Assembly: GCA_028679855.1 (NCBI GenBank)
Contig: JAJRAP010000249.1
Coordinates: 1-5,261 of the forward strand
Length of the DNA: 5,261 nt
DNA from: Candidatus Methanoperedens sp.
GTDB lineage: Archaea > Halobacteriota > Methanosarcinia > Methanosarcinales > Methanoperedenaceae
Reading direction: 5' to 3'
Position numbers and translations under genes: made by a program. Positions 1 through 5,261 of this stretch are shown in pieces. Under the pieces are notes generated by a model. It ran no database searches, was not told where the DNA came from, and worked only from the letters and a program-made list of their open reading frames with translations. Numbering within the stretch: position 1 is the stretch's first letter; every line of letters starts with the position of its first letter.

Positions 1-617
1 TGATCGATTTTAAACAGGACGTGAAACAGGATACAGGTTATGAATCTATTATTCCACAGGACGAATATCTCACAGCAGGTATCCATATCGGTACTCAGCA
101 AAAAACAAAAGAAATGATGCGGTTCGTATACCGCGTGAGGACCGATGGATTGTACGTTCTTGATATACAGGCAACAGACCAGAGGATACGGCTTGCAGCA
201 AAGATGCTTGCAAAATACGACCGGCAGAGAATATTGATAGTTTCAGCCAGGCAGTACGGGCATTATCCCTCTGAGATGTTCGCAAAAGCGATAGGCGGAA
301 GGGCTATAACAGGCAGGTTCATTCCCGGCACACTTACCAACCCGAAACTTCATATTTACATTGAACCAGACGTTCTCGTAGTAACAGACCCGTCAGGGGA
401 TGTCCAGGCAGTAAATGAAGCGATAAATGTAGGTATACCGGTCATCGGTCTTTGCGATACCAATAACGCGACATCCAACGTCGACCTTGTTATTCCTACA
501 AACAACAAGGGAAGAAAAGCCCTTGCTCTGATATATTGGCTTCTTGCCAAGAAGACGCTTGAGGAACGGGGTGACACGATCAATTACACAGTAGCAGATT
601 TCGAGGCAGAATTATAA
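1..617 (+). CDS. rpsB: 30S ribosomal protein S2 (uS2), 5' end probably outside the window
   Basis: Encodes ribosomal protein uS2 of the small subunit, which binds 16S rRNA at the head-body junction. Counting from the GTG at 21, the protein has 198 residues. The archaeal S2 landmarks are clear: [11 protein letters not shown] (19-29), [16 protein letters not shown] (38-53), ARQYG (76-80), [11 protein letters not shown] (98-108), [10 protein letters not shown] (115-124), [13 protein letters not shown] (137-149), [17 protein letters not shown] (152-168). The GTG at 21 lacks a convincing Shine-Dalgarno sequence. The frame stays open to base 1, adding at least IDFKQD, and bases 1-2 (TG) could be the end of an ATG or GTG just outside. 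Archaeal S2 proteins usually carry a variable N-terminal extension, so I treat the gene as 5'-incomplete; GTG 21 is the alternative. It ends 4 bases before the MEMO gene, implying co-transcription. Identity is very secure; only the start is open. Confidence 0.95.
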   Translation, partial: IDFKQDVKQDTGYESIIPQDEYLTAGIHIGTQQKTKEMMRFVYRVRTDGLYVLDIQATDQRIRLAAKMLAKYDRQRILIVSARQYGHYPSEMFAKAIGGRAITGRFIPGTLTNPKLHIYIEPDVLVVTDPSGDVQAVNEAINVGIPVIGLCDTNNATSNVDLVIPTNNKGRKALALIYWLLAKKTLEERGDTINYTVADFEAEL

Positions 618-621
618 GAGT

Positions 622-1416
622 ATGAGAACACCGGCAGTATCTGGACAATTTTATCCGCGCGGTAAAAACGACCTGCGAAAAGAGATAAGCCGGTGCTTCG
701 CAAATATTCCATTAAAAGAAAGACCTGTTCTTGGCGCTGTGGTGCCCCATGCAGGATATATGTATTCGGGGATAACCGCAGCCCATGTGTATTCTGCCCT
801 GCCTGAAGCCGAAACGTTCGTCCTGATAGGACCTAACCATACAGGTCACGGTTCACCAGTCTCTGTTTCGTCCGAGACATGGGGCACTCCTCTTGGTGAA
901 GTGAATTCAGACATTGAATTCATAAAGGCGCTTCCAAAAAAGATCATAGATACTGATGAGAGCGCTCACAGGTATGAGCATTCCATCGAAGTACAGCTAC
1001 CTTTCCTTCAGTACAGGTTCCGGGATTTTAACATCGTGAATATTTGCATGGGTATGCAGGATGAAGAGACAGCGCTTGAAGTGGGGATGGAGATAAGTGA
1101 AGCCGTGAGCAGGGTGAAAAAGAAAGTCGTGATAATTGCATCAAGTGACTTCTCGCATTACAAACCCGATAAAGTGGCACGGGAAGATGATGCTTATTTT
1201 ATTGATCCAATCCTTGCGCTTGATACAACCGAATTCTACCTCCGTTTGTATGAGAGGGCAGCGAGCGTATGCGGATACGGACCTATTGCCGCAATGCTTT
1301 CAGCTTCAAAGAACCTTGGGGCAAAGCATGCAACACTGCTCAAATACAGTACGAGCGGCGACACAACCGGGGATATATCCGCAGTTGTAGGGTATGCAGG
1401 GATAGTGGTAGAATGA
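622..1416 (+). CDS. MEMO1 family protein (AmmeMemoRadiSam system B-like)
   Basis: A 264-residue, full-length member of the MEMO family, whose fold resembles extradiol dioxygenases and LigB. The biochemical role in archaea is not established; human MEMO1 is a cytosolic, metal-binding redox protein. The start MRTPAVSGQFYP matches the typical family N-terminus, which supports ATG 622. Further landmarks are PHAGYMYSG (42-50, His43), GPNHTGHG (70-77, His73), EHSIEVQLPFLQ (119-130), SSDFSHY (174-180) and CGYGPI (217-222). By position and motif, His43, His73 and Cys217 correspond to the His-His-Cys metal site of human MEMO1; this is inferred from motif context, not an alignment. The gene lies 4 bases after rpsB with only a short AAGAG purine stretch upstream, so it is probably co-transcribed with rpsB. 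No clear hairpin terminator follows it. Family assignment is strong and function open. Confidence 0.93.
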   Translation: MRTPAVSGQFYPRGKNDLRKEISRCFANIPLKERPVLGAVVPHAGYMYSGITAAHVYSALPEAETFVLIGPNHTGHGSPVSVSSETWGTPLGEVNSDIEFIKALPKKIIDTDESAHRYEHSIEVQLPFLQYRFRDFNIVNICMGMQDEETALEVGMEISEAVSRVKKKVVIIASSDFSHYKPDKVAREDDAYFIDPILALDTTEFYLRLYERAASVCGYGPIAAMLSASKNLGAKHATLLKYSTSGDTTGDISAVVGYAGIVVE

Positions 1417-1464
1417 AACCGGGGATTAGCGTAGCGTAATAATTCAGCACGGGATATTCTGCAT

Positions 1465-1479
1465 CGAAGCTTTTATTTA
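1465..1479 (+). promoter_or_regulatory. Probable archaeal promoter (BRE/TATA) for the PAC2-DUF473 pair
   Basis: CGAAGC followed by TTTTATTTA resembles a BRE plus TATA element. A start site about 25 bases downstream would fall near 1499, leaving a leader of roughly 12 bases before ATG 1511. It is the best candidate in the 94-base gap between MEMO and PAC2. Weak sequence constraint keeps confidence moderate. Confidence 0.5.
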
Positions 1480-1500
1480 CTCTTGACATAATTAACAATA

Positions 1501-1506
1501 AGGTGG
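1501..1506 (+). promoter_or_regulatory. Shine-Dalgarno site of the PAC2 gene
   Basis: AGGTGG lies 4 bases before ATG 1511 and matches the AGGTG part of the archaeal GGAGGTGATC complement of 16S rRNA. It supports ATG 1511 as the start. Confidence 0.6.
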
Positions 1507-1510
1507 AAGC

Positions 1511-2254
1511 ATGGTACAAGAACCCCCAGAAACTTTTGTAAAAATTATCAGTGAACCTTTAAAATCAAAGAACCCTATTGTCATAGAAGGATTTCCCGGC
1601 ACAGGTCTTGTGGGGAACATTACATGCCAGCATATCATTGAAGAGATGGGTATGAAATATGTAGGCTCGATAGATTCGAAGTACTTTCCTCCTCTTGCAG
1701 TGCTCTTTAACGGTATAGTCAATATGCCTGTTCGCATCTATGAGGCTCCAAAAAAAGATATTGTCGTGGTGATCTCAGACATACCCATACACCCCACTGC
1801 ATCATACGACCTTAGCAAGGTCCTGGTGGACTGGATGGTATCCATACAAGCTAAAAACATTGTCTCGATAGCAGGGATCGCTACGACCACGGGCATGAGA
1901 AGGGTATTTGGAGGGGCTACGAATAATGAAATGCTGGAGAAGATAAAGGACAAAACTGAGATATTCCAGGTAGGGACGATCTCAGGCATTTCAGGGAGCA
2001 TAATGACAGAGTGCTTTATCCGGAAAATCCCTGCCATAAGTTTACTTGGCGAAACGCCGGGACCTAATCCTGACCCGAGAGCAGCTGTTGAGGTTTTAAC
2101 AGTTCTCAATAATATCTTTGGTCTATCAATAAATACCGAGAAGTTGATGAGCCAGGCTGAGCAGATAGAGCTTGAACTTTCAAAGCTTGCAGAGCAAGTC
2201 AAAACAACTGAAACGCCTATGCTCCCAAAGAAAGAGTTCCCGATGTACGGGTGA
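1511..2254 (+). CDS. PAC2 family protein, putative archaeal proteasome assembly chaperone with HbYX tail
   Basis: A 247-residue protein of the PAC2 family, relatives of eukaryotic 20S proteasome assembly chaperones and of archaeal PbaA/PbaB. The family N-terminus is clear: IVIEGFPGTGLVGNI (23-37), then EEMGMKYVGSIDSKYFPP (44-61), which is typical of archaeal members. Further on are SIAGIATTTG (119-128), GTISGISGSI (155-164) and LLGETPGPNPDPRAA (178-192). Residues about 208-232 are rich in Leu, Glu, Lys and Gln and probably form a helix or coiled coil. The last residues are PMYG, a hydrophobic-Tyr-X ending of the kind that docks into pockets of the 20S alpha ring. From this I infer a proteasome-binding cytosolic chaperone or activator. 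ATG 1511 is backed by AGGTGG. DUF473 follows after 4 bases, with its ribosome binding site over the PAC2 stop. Confidence 0.9.
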   Translation: MVQEPPETFVKIISEPLKSKNPIVIEGFPGTGLVGNITCQHIIEEMGMKYVGSIDSKYFPPLAVLFNGIVNMPVRIYEAPKKDIVVVISDIPIHPTASYDLSKVLVDWMVSIQAKNIVSIAGIATTTGMRRVFGGATNNEMLEKIKDKTEIFQVGTISGISGSIMTECFIRKIPAISLLGETPGPNPDPRAAVEVLTVLNNIFGLSINTEKLMSQAEQIELELSKLAEQVKTTETPMLPKKEFPMYG

Positions 2255-2255
2255 T
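2249..2255 (+). promoter_or_regulatory. Shine-Dalgarno site of DUF473 overlapping the PAC2 stop codon
   Basis: GGGTGAT contains GGTGAT, a strong match to the archaeal anti-Shine-Dalgarno complement. It includes the TGA stop of PAC2 (2252-2254) and sits 3 bases before ATG 2259. It decides the DUF473 start in favour of 2259 over the longer open frame reaching back to 2172, and suggests translational coupling. Confidence 0.7.
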
Positions 2256-2258
2256 GCT

Positions 2259-2648
2259 ATGAAATATATCGTTTTAAGTGGAATATCCCTGATGGCTCTA
2301 AGGAACCTCGAACAAAACAGGATTAGGACTATCGAGATCAGAAGCCCCCATAATTTCCTCTCTGCTATTGAGACACATGTGGGAGATGTTATCTTTCTGA
2401 CGACGACCAGCATGGAGGATGTAGGGGTGGGAACAAAAGGTTATATTGCGAAAATACTTGAGAAACAGGTTTCAATGCACAGGATCATTCATCAAACCGA
2501 CGAGTTATTCGAAGAAGCTGAGGTCCAGATGGCACGTCTTAAGTTAGAAATGAAAGGGCATGCAAGAGTGCGCCGCTCGATATGCTGCGCAATGGGTGAA
2601 CCCATAATAGCGGATGCTGATGAAGTGCAGTTCTTCGAAGGAAGATAA
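2259..2648 (+). CDS. DUF473 family protein
   Basis: A 129-residue protein that I recognise as DUF473, a small family of unknown function mainly in methanogens and related Euryarchaeota. It starts MKYIVLSGIS, followed by RTIEIRSPHNF (23-33), THVGDVIFLTTTSMEDVGVG (39-58), GYIAKIL (61-67) and a charged helical section EEAEVQMARLKLEMKGHARV (85-104). It ends in GEPIIADADEVQFF (113-126). The VGDVIFLT and GYIAKIL segments look like strands of a small beta barrel of the PUA/ASCH type, which would suggest RNA or nucleotide binding; that is inference only. The frame is open further upstream, but those codons overlap PAC2, while ATG 2259 has the good ribosome site. Tight linkage to PAC2 suggests co-expression. 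There is no signal peptide or membrane segment. Confidence 0.85.
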   Translation: MKYIVLSGISLMALRNLEQNRIRTIEIRSPHNFLSAIETHVGDVIFLTTTSMEDVGVGTKGYIAKILEKQVSMHRIIHQTDELFEEAEVQMARLKLEMKGHARVRRSICCAMGEPIIADADEVQFFEGR

Positions 2649-2650
2649 AA

Positions 2651-2677
2651 ATTTAACTCAATATAATTGAGTTGAAT
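2651..2677. terminator. Hairpin at the convergent gene junction, possible bidirectional terminator
   Basis: ATTTAACTCAAT and ATTGAGTTGAAT flank a 3-base loop (ATA, 2663-2665). The inner 8 pairs are perfect and the outer 4 include one G-U wobble in plus-strand RNA. It begins 2 bases after the DUF473 stop and overlaps the last codons and TGA of the minus-strand gene, so both transcripts contain it at their 3' ends. There is no long T-tract right behind it, so termination is probable but not certain. Confidence 0.5.
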
Positions 2678-3017
2678 CACCTTTCGCAATAAGCTCAGAT
2701 ATCTCATTTACGAACTCCTGCATGTATTTGTCCAGTTGCGCTTTCCGCTTCTCTACGATTTCCTTATCCGTGGGATATCTTTCAATTAGTTCCAGGAATT
2801 CATTATATATTTTACAGGTCTTGTCCATCATCGCTTCCTTTGTCTCGCCCATTTCTGCCATGTGGATGATGTAGCGGCGCAAGCGGATGCAACCCCTGTT
2901 TTTCCCGAAGCTCATATCAAAGTACAGCGGGATCCTCCACAATCCGCGCTCGACCACGCCGCTTTTTATGGACGGGAAAAGCTTTACTATATCAGGGTCT
3001 ATACCTTCAGACAACAT
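2658..3017 (-). CDS. Hypothetical protein, 119 residues, predicted mostly helical
   Basis: I do not recognise this family. The protein starts MLSEGIDPDIVKLFP and has a short possible beta region around GLWRIPLYFDMSFG (25-38). From about residue 43 (CIRLRRYIIHMAEMG) to 112 it is rich in charged and long side chains with few Gly or Pro, so it should be almost all alpha helix, possibly a helical hairpin. There is no signal peptide, membrane segment or metal motif. ATG 3017 is preceded by GGAAGAG at a 5-base spacing on the minus strand, an acceptable ribosome site. A TATA-like element sits upstream at 3086-3095. Being real is supported by this promoter, the matched 3' hairpin, and the lack of a better frame on the other strand. 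It may be transcribed alone or partly with the upstream methyltransferase gene, from which it is about 100 bases away. Confidence 0.7.
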   Translation of the reverse strand: MLSEGIDPDIVKLFPSIKSGVVERGLWRIPLYFDMSFGKNRGCIRLRRYIIHMAEMGETKEAMMDKTCKIYNEFLELIERYPTDKEIVEKRKAQLDKYMQEFVNEISELIAKGDSTQLY

Positions 3018-3085
3018 CAGAACTCTTCCATAAGATCAAGTCATCGGGTTTAATATCAATCTCTCGATCATACTTTTGTATAAGG

Positions 3086-3095
3086 TTATATAAAA
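3086..3095 (-). promoter_or_regulatory. TATA-like promoter for the 119-residue gene
   Basis: The minus strand reads TTTTATATAA here. A start site about 25 bases downstream would be near 3065, giving a leader of about 47 bases before ATG 3017. It lies in the AT-rich gap after the methyltransferase stop, next to a T6 run (3108-3113, minus strand) that could help end the upstream transcript. Confidence 0.5.
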
Positions 3096-3118
3096 CAGCA
3101 ACATTGTAAAAAATGAGG

Positions 3119-4597
3119 TTATTTTACAGGTTCCACGATGGTATTTCTATTGATCAAAAGGTTGTATGAAGAAAACTCTTTATTCTCCCTGACCAGAGCC
3201 CCGAATATCTCAATGATACTGCCATAATTAGCCCCAAGGAGCGCTAAGTTATTATCGTTCTTGTGGTATGCAGGGAGAACGGCATAACATGGGACGGATG
3301 TTGTGCCGTCGCATATCTTGAGAACGAAGTTTTTCTCATCCCCCAGGTTTCCAGACATGACAGAAACTACTACGTTTATCCGCTTCTTCACATGTTTTTT
3401 AAGAGTCGAAAGTCTGGCAAATTTACCACCAGCTCGATATTTATGTTCTACCGTACCGTCTTTTTTCAGTATCGCATATGTGAATTTCATATCAGAGTTC
3501 AGGTATCTGTATGCGTCTTCTGTTGCTATCTTTCTCATGAACTCGGGCACCCGGATATCCCCTTCGTCCCTGAAGCTCCAGCAGTCTTCGCCCTTGCATC
3601 CTGTGCCCCAGATGAAAGTGCACGGGCTGTAAATGGTGATTCCTTTTTTAACAAGGGCATGCTGGGTTATGCGCAGTGCCTTTGAATTGACAAGGTCTGC
3701 GGGATCTATGATCATTATCGTGGGGTTCCTGCTTCCTGAAGCAAGCTTCTCTATGATGCCAGCGCGTTCTGCAGGATGCGCACTCATCTCTGCAAGGATG
3801 TTTGAGAATATTATGAGGTCTGCGTCCCGCAGGGGTTGAGCCTTTTCGACCGGTGCATGAATGGGTTCTTTTATGAATATGCTGGCGTTCTCCTTCGGAT
3901 TCTGTGAAAGGTAAAGAGATGTAAGCTCGTTATAGCAGTCGATGTTCTCGATGGCTTTCTCGATTGAGTCGATCTTTATGTTCAACCTGACATCAATGCC
4001 TTTTTTTGAATAGATGGAAAGCAGTTTATGAAGGAAATCAATCGCGCTAAGGGTTATGGTTCCCGGACCTGAACCCACATCAACGATGCTCATTTTTGTC
4101 GTGAGCAGTCCGCCTTTTAGCAGGTCAAGGAGGAGGTACTGGAACTGGCAGAAATAGACAGGAAAGTGGTACAGCAGGTAGGAGATTACCCTTATTTTCG
4201 GATACTTCGGGCTGCCCCTCCAGTATTCTTCTTTCTGCTTCACGATATTCTCGCGCAGCAACTGCGCTGTTTCTCCAGTGTGCCAGTTCTTCCCGCATGA
4301 GCGCTCGATGTATGAGCCGATCAATTTCTCGATGGCAGGCGGCAGCAGCGGCGCTTTCAACATCTCTTCAAGTTCACGGATGACCTGCTCATCTGCAGGA
4401 AGCGGGCGGTTTGCGAGCTTTGTGCAATTATAGTGTGCATCGCAGAAGAGGTTGAGGTCGAAGAAATGGGGTTTGAGGCTCTCGTATAGTTCTTTTTCTT
4501 CGTATTTCCGGCTGAGATACTGGTTCATCTCGGAGAGCGCAAACTCGGCGCGGGAGGAGGCGAGATAGCGGGCAAGGGAGAGGATTTCGGGGGTCAT
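3119..4597 (-). CDS. Rsm22/METTL17-like class I methyltransferase with C-terminal OB-fold-like domain
   Basis: A 492-residue protein with a class I SAM-dependent methyltransferase core like the Rsm22 (mitochondrial small-subunit) family. Residues 1-130 are a helical N-terminal region that includes Cys52, Cys58 and Cys101. A helical lead-in, ISYLLYHFPVYFCQFQYLLL (138-157), precedes motif I, VDVGSGPGT (172-180). Further core strands are LIIFSNILAE (261-270) and IMIIDPAD (294-301). Cys326, Cys334 and Cys339 form CX7CX4C followed by WSFRDE, resembling the CPH...CP...WCHF cluster that binds Fe-S in Rsm22/METTL17. From about 404 to the end, INVVVSVMSG, FVLKICDGTTSVPCYAVLP and IIEIFGALVRE look like OB-fold strands, a likely RNA-binding module. 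The inferred role is small-subunit ribosome assembly; methyltransferase activity itself is uncertain in this family. ATG 4597 is the only good start, though its AAGGAT site is 11 bases away. Confidence 0.82.
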   Translation of the reverse strand: MTPEILSLARYLASSRAEFALSEMNQYLSRKYEEKELYESLKPHFFDLNLFCDAHYNCTKLANRPLPADEQVIRELEEMLKAPLLPPAIEKLIGSYIERSCGKNWHTGETAQLLRENIVKQKEEYWRGSPKYPKIRVISYLLYHFPVYFCQFQYLLLDLLKGGLLTTKMSIVDVGSGPGTITLSAIDFLHKLLSIYSKKGIDVRLNIKIDSIEKAIENIDCYNELTSLYLSQNPKENASIFIKEPIHAPVEKAQPLRDADLIIFSNILAEMSAHPAERAGIIEKLASGSRNPTIMIIDPADLVNSKALRITQHALVKKGITIYSPCTFIWGTGCKGEDCWSFRDEGDIRVPEFMRKIATEDAYRYLNSDMKFTYAILKKDGTVEHKYRAGGKFARLSTLKKHVKKRINVVVSVMSGNLGDEKNFVLKICDGTTSVPCYAVLPAYHKNDNNLALLGANYGSIIEIFGALVRENKEFSSYNLLINRNTIVEPVK

Positions 4598-4639
4598 TGA
4601 TGATTGTTATCCTTGGAAAAAAACGAACCGCAGATGAAA

Positions 4640-4668
4640 GCGCCCAGAGTCGCGCCTCTGGAGGGCGC
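4640..4668. repeat. GC-rich inverted repeat (hairpin 1)
   Basis: GCGCCC (4640-4645) pairs with GGGCGC (4663-4668), and AGAG (4646-4649) pairs with CTCT (4656-4659). The loop is TCGCGC, with a 3-base bulge at 4660-4662. It lies 42 bases upstream of the Rsm22-like start on that gene's strand. Confidence 0.55.
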
Positions 4669-4671
4669 ATC

Positions 4672-4699
4672 CACGTATGCCCCCGCATGGGCATACGTG
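4672..4699. repeat. Perfect 11-bp inverted repeat (hairpin 2)
   Basis: CACGTATGCCC (4672-4682) and GGGCATACGTG (4689-4699) are exact reverse complements around a 6-base loop, CCGCAT. It stands 3 bases from hairpin 1. The pair could be a structured 5' leader of the Rsm22-like mRNA, a small RNA, or a REP/MITE-like element. Confidence 0.65.
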
Positions 4700-4976
4700 T
4701 CTATGCATTGCGACGGGCATAACGCCGATGAACGCAGATTTGTTGAATTATTTTTGGAAAATATTAATCTCATTGTAATTCCATTTATGTGGATGAAGAT
4801 ATTAATTATTGCTGATACTCGTCTTTAGCACTTATCAGGACTGGAAATTGGGGTTTTGGATTGTTACGACATTAGTGATTGAATTAAGAAAAGTGTAATG
4901 TAGAGTTACACAGAATGCAGTTTTTGGGCATCAAAAGCTACATATAGTTAAAGTATCGCCTTCACGACCTCCCATA

Positions 4977-4986
4977 TTTTTATATG
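4977..4986 (+). promoter_or_regulatory. TATA-box promoter for the DUF1156-type gene
   Basis: TTTTTATATG fits an archaeal TATA box. The predicted start site about 25 bases from its centre is near 5007, just before the candidate GTG (5015) and ATG (5027). The leader would be very short, typical of nearly leaderless archaeal mRNAs, and no strong Shine-Dalgarno sequence is visible. Confidence 0.5.
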
Positions 4987-5025
4987 CTATAAAGTTAATA
5001 AATAAAAGAATTTAGTGGTACTTGA

Positions 5026-5261
5026 AATGAAGATGGGTATTCTGAGCCAGCACGTATTGAACAAGATTTTCCTGTAGAAGAACTTTATCCCATCGCTCTA
5101 TGCGAGGGTAATAAAAAACGTCCTGTTTATGAAATGCACAAATGGTGGGCAAGAAGATTGGGGAGCAATTTTCGCATGTTTTTAAAATCCACTCAACATG
5201 AGTCTGGAATTGGAATAGAAACACTGTGGAAATCCTTTTATCAAAATAATGGACAACAAAA
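5026..5261 (+). CDS. DUF1156-type DNA methyltransferase, N-terminal fragment; start unclear, 3' end outside the window
   Basis: This frame is open from just after a TGA (5023-5025) to the right edge, 78 codons. It contains RIEQDFPVEELYPIA, then the hallmark MHKWWARRLGSNFR (5134-5175) of DUF1156, the N-terminal domain of large adenine-specific DNA methylases (COG1743-like). Such proteins usually run to many hundreds of residues, so most of the gene is missing here. No ATG, GTG or TTG precedes the conserved part in this frame: the first ATG (5134) is inside the motif and only a rare ATT (5056) lies earlier. GTG 5015 and ATG 5027 are in another frame that stops at 5077. A 1-base loss in the A-run at 5025-5027 would join GTG 5015 to this frame. 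It may therefore be frameshifted, use -1 slippage or start unusually. By my hand count about a quarter of codons (20 of 78) end in G or C. Confidence 0.7.

Larger units (their letters stand above)
4624..4740 (+). repeat. Split CAGATGAACGCAGAT-type intergenic repeat with a GC-rich insert
   Basis: The left piece CGAACCGCAGATGAAA (4624-4639) and the right piece AACGCCGATGAACGCAGATT (4721-4740) share the ACCGCAGATGAACGC... pattern seen in intergenic repeats of many bacteria and archaea. Normally such pieces run in tandem. Here they are separated by about 80 bases of GC-rich, hairpin-forming sequence. Recognition is from memory of the pattern, not a genome comparison. Confidence 0.45.
4598..5025. 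other. Gene-free region of about 430 bases between divergent genes
   Basis: This separates the Rsm22-like gene (leftward) from the DUF1156-type gene (rightward). The left third holds repeat fragments and two hairpins, listed separately. From 4741 on it is AT-rich, with no coding frame that resembles a protein. A minor inverted repeat GTGTAA...TTACAC (4893-4898 and 4906-4911) lies midway, and a TATA box lies near the right end. I see no tRNA, att site or CRISPR array here. Confidence 0.6.

Noticed and set aside
1738..2202. 154-codon minus-strand frame opposite PAC2
   Set aside because: It is the shadow of a well-supported PAC2 gene, with no recognisable motif.
2172..2258. Upstream extension of the DUF473 frame
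   Set aside because: It lies inside PAC2 in another frame, while ATG 2259 has a strong GGTGAT site and gives the normal family N-terminus.
3263..3685. 140-codon plus-strand frame opposite the Rsm22-like gene
   Set aside because: The minus strand holds clear methyltransferase motifs over the same bases, and this frame shows no domain.
4604..4828. A 74-codon plus-strand open frame in the gene-free region
   Set aside because: It runs through the hairpins and the repeat fragments; its NADERRF segment is the usual meaningless translation of the CAGATGAACGCAGAT-type repeat, and no ribosome site fits.
4893..4911. GTGTAA...TTACAC inverted repeat as an operator
   Set aside because: Only 6 pairs around a 7-base loop and about 70 bases upstream of the TATA box; this is within chance for AT-rich DNA.
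4598..5025. tRNA, integrase attachment site or CRISPR array at the island edge
   Set aside because: No cloverleaf, no regularly spaced direct repeats and no tRNA 3' end duplication could be seen.
5012..5224. 70-codon minus-strand frame at the right edge
   Set aside because: It is opposite the frame with the DUF1156 hallmark motif, and its own sequence has no recognisable features.

Overview
The window looks like archaeal chromosome, most likely a methanogen or ANME-type euryarchaeon of the Methanosarcinales/Methanoperedens kind. The support is an archaeal ribosomal protein S2 gene, an archaeal MEMO-family gene, a PAC2 proteasome-chaperone homologue, a DUF473 gene (a family I know from methanogens and their relatives), and TATA-type promoters in place of bacterial -35/-10 boxes. 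The lineage is inferred from protein family content, not from a database search.

Left part (1-2648, plus strand): rpsB (S2) runs in from the left edge and is followed 4 bases later by a MEMO-like gene, so the two read as one transcript. After a 94-base gap with its own TATA-like box and Shine-Dalgarno sequence comes a second tight pair: a PAC2 protein whose last residues (M-Y-G) form an HbYX-type proteasome-docking tail, and DUF473, whose ribosome binding site overlaps the PAC2 stop codon. The themes are translation and protein quality control.

Middle part (2655-4597, minus strand): two genes face the left block. One encodes an unrecognised 119-residue, mostly helical protein. Upstream of it lies a 492-residue Rsm22/METTL17-like methyltransferase with a glycine-rich SAM-binding motif, a three-cysteine cluster of the kind that holds Fe-S in this family, and an appended C-terminal OB-fold-like domain. 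The convergent junction at 2651-2677 carries a perfectly placed hairpin.

Right part (4598-5261): a gene-free stretch of about 430 bases holds fragments of a widespread CAGATGAACGCAGAT-type intergenic repeat, split by a GC-rich block with two adjacent hairpins. The rest is AT-rich and leads to a strong TATA box. At the right edge begins a gene for a DUF1156-type DNA methyltransferase, seen through its MHKWWARRLGSNFR motif. Its AT-rich codon use differs from the housekeeping genes. Its reading frame has no usable start codon next to the conserved region, which fits a frameshifted or unusually initiated gene. DUF1156 proteins are often part of DNA-modification or defence loci, so this edge may be the start of an accessory island that continues outside the window.
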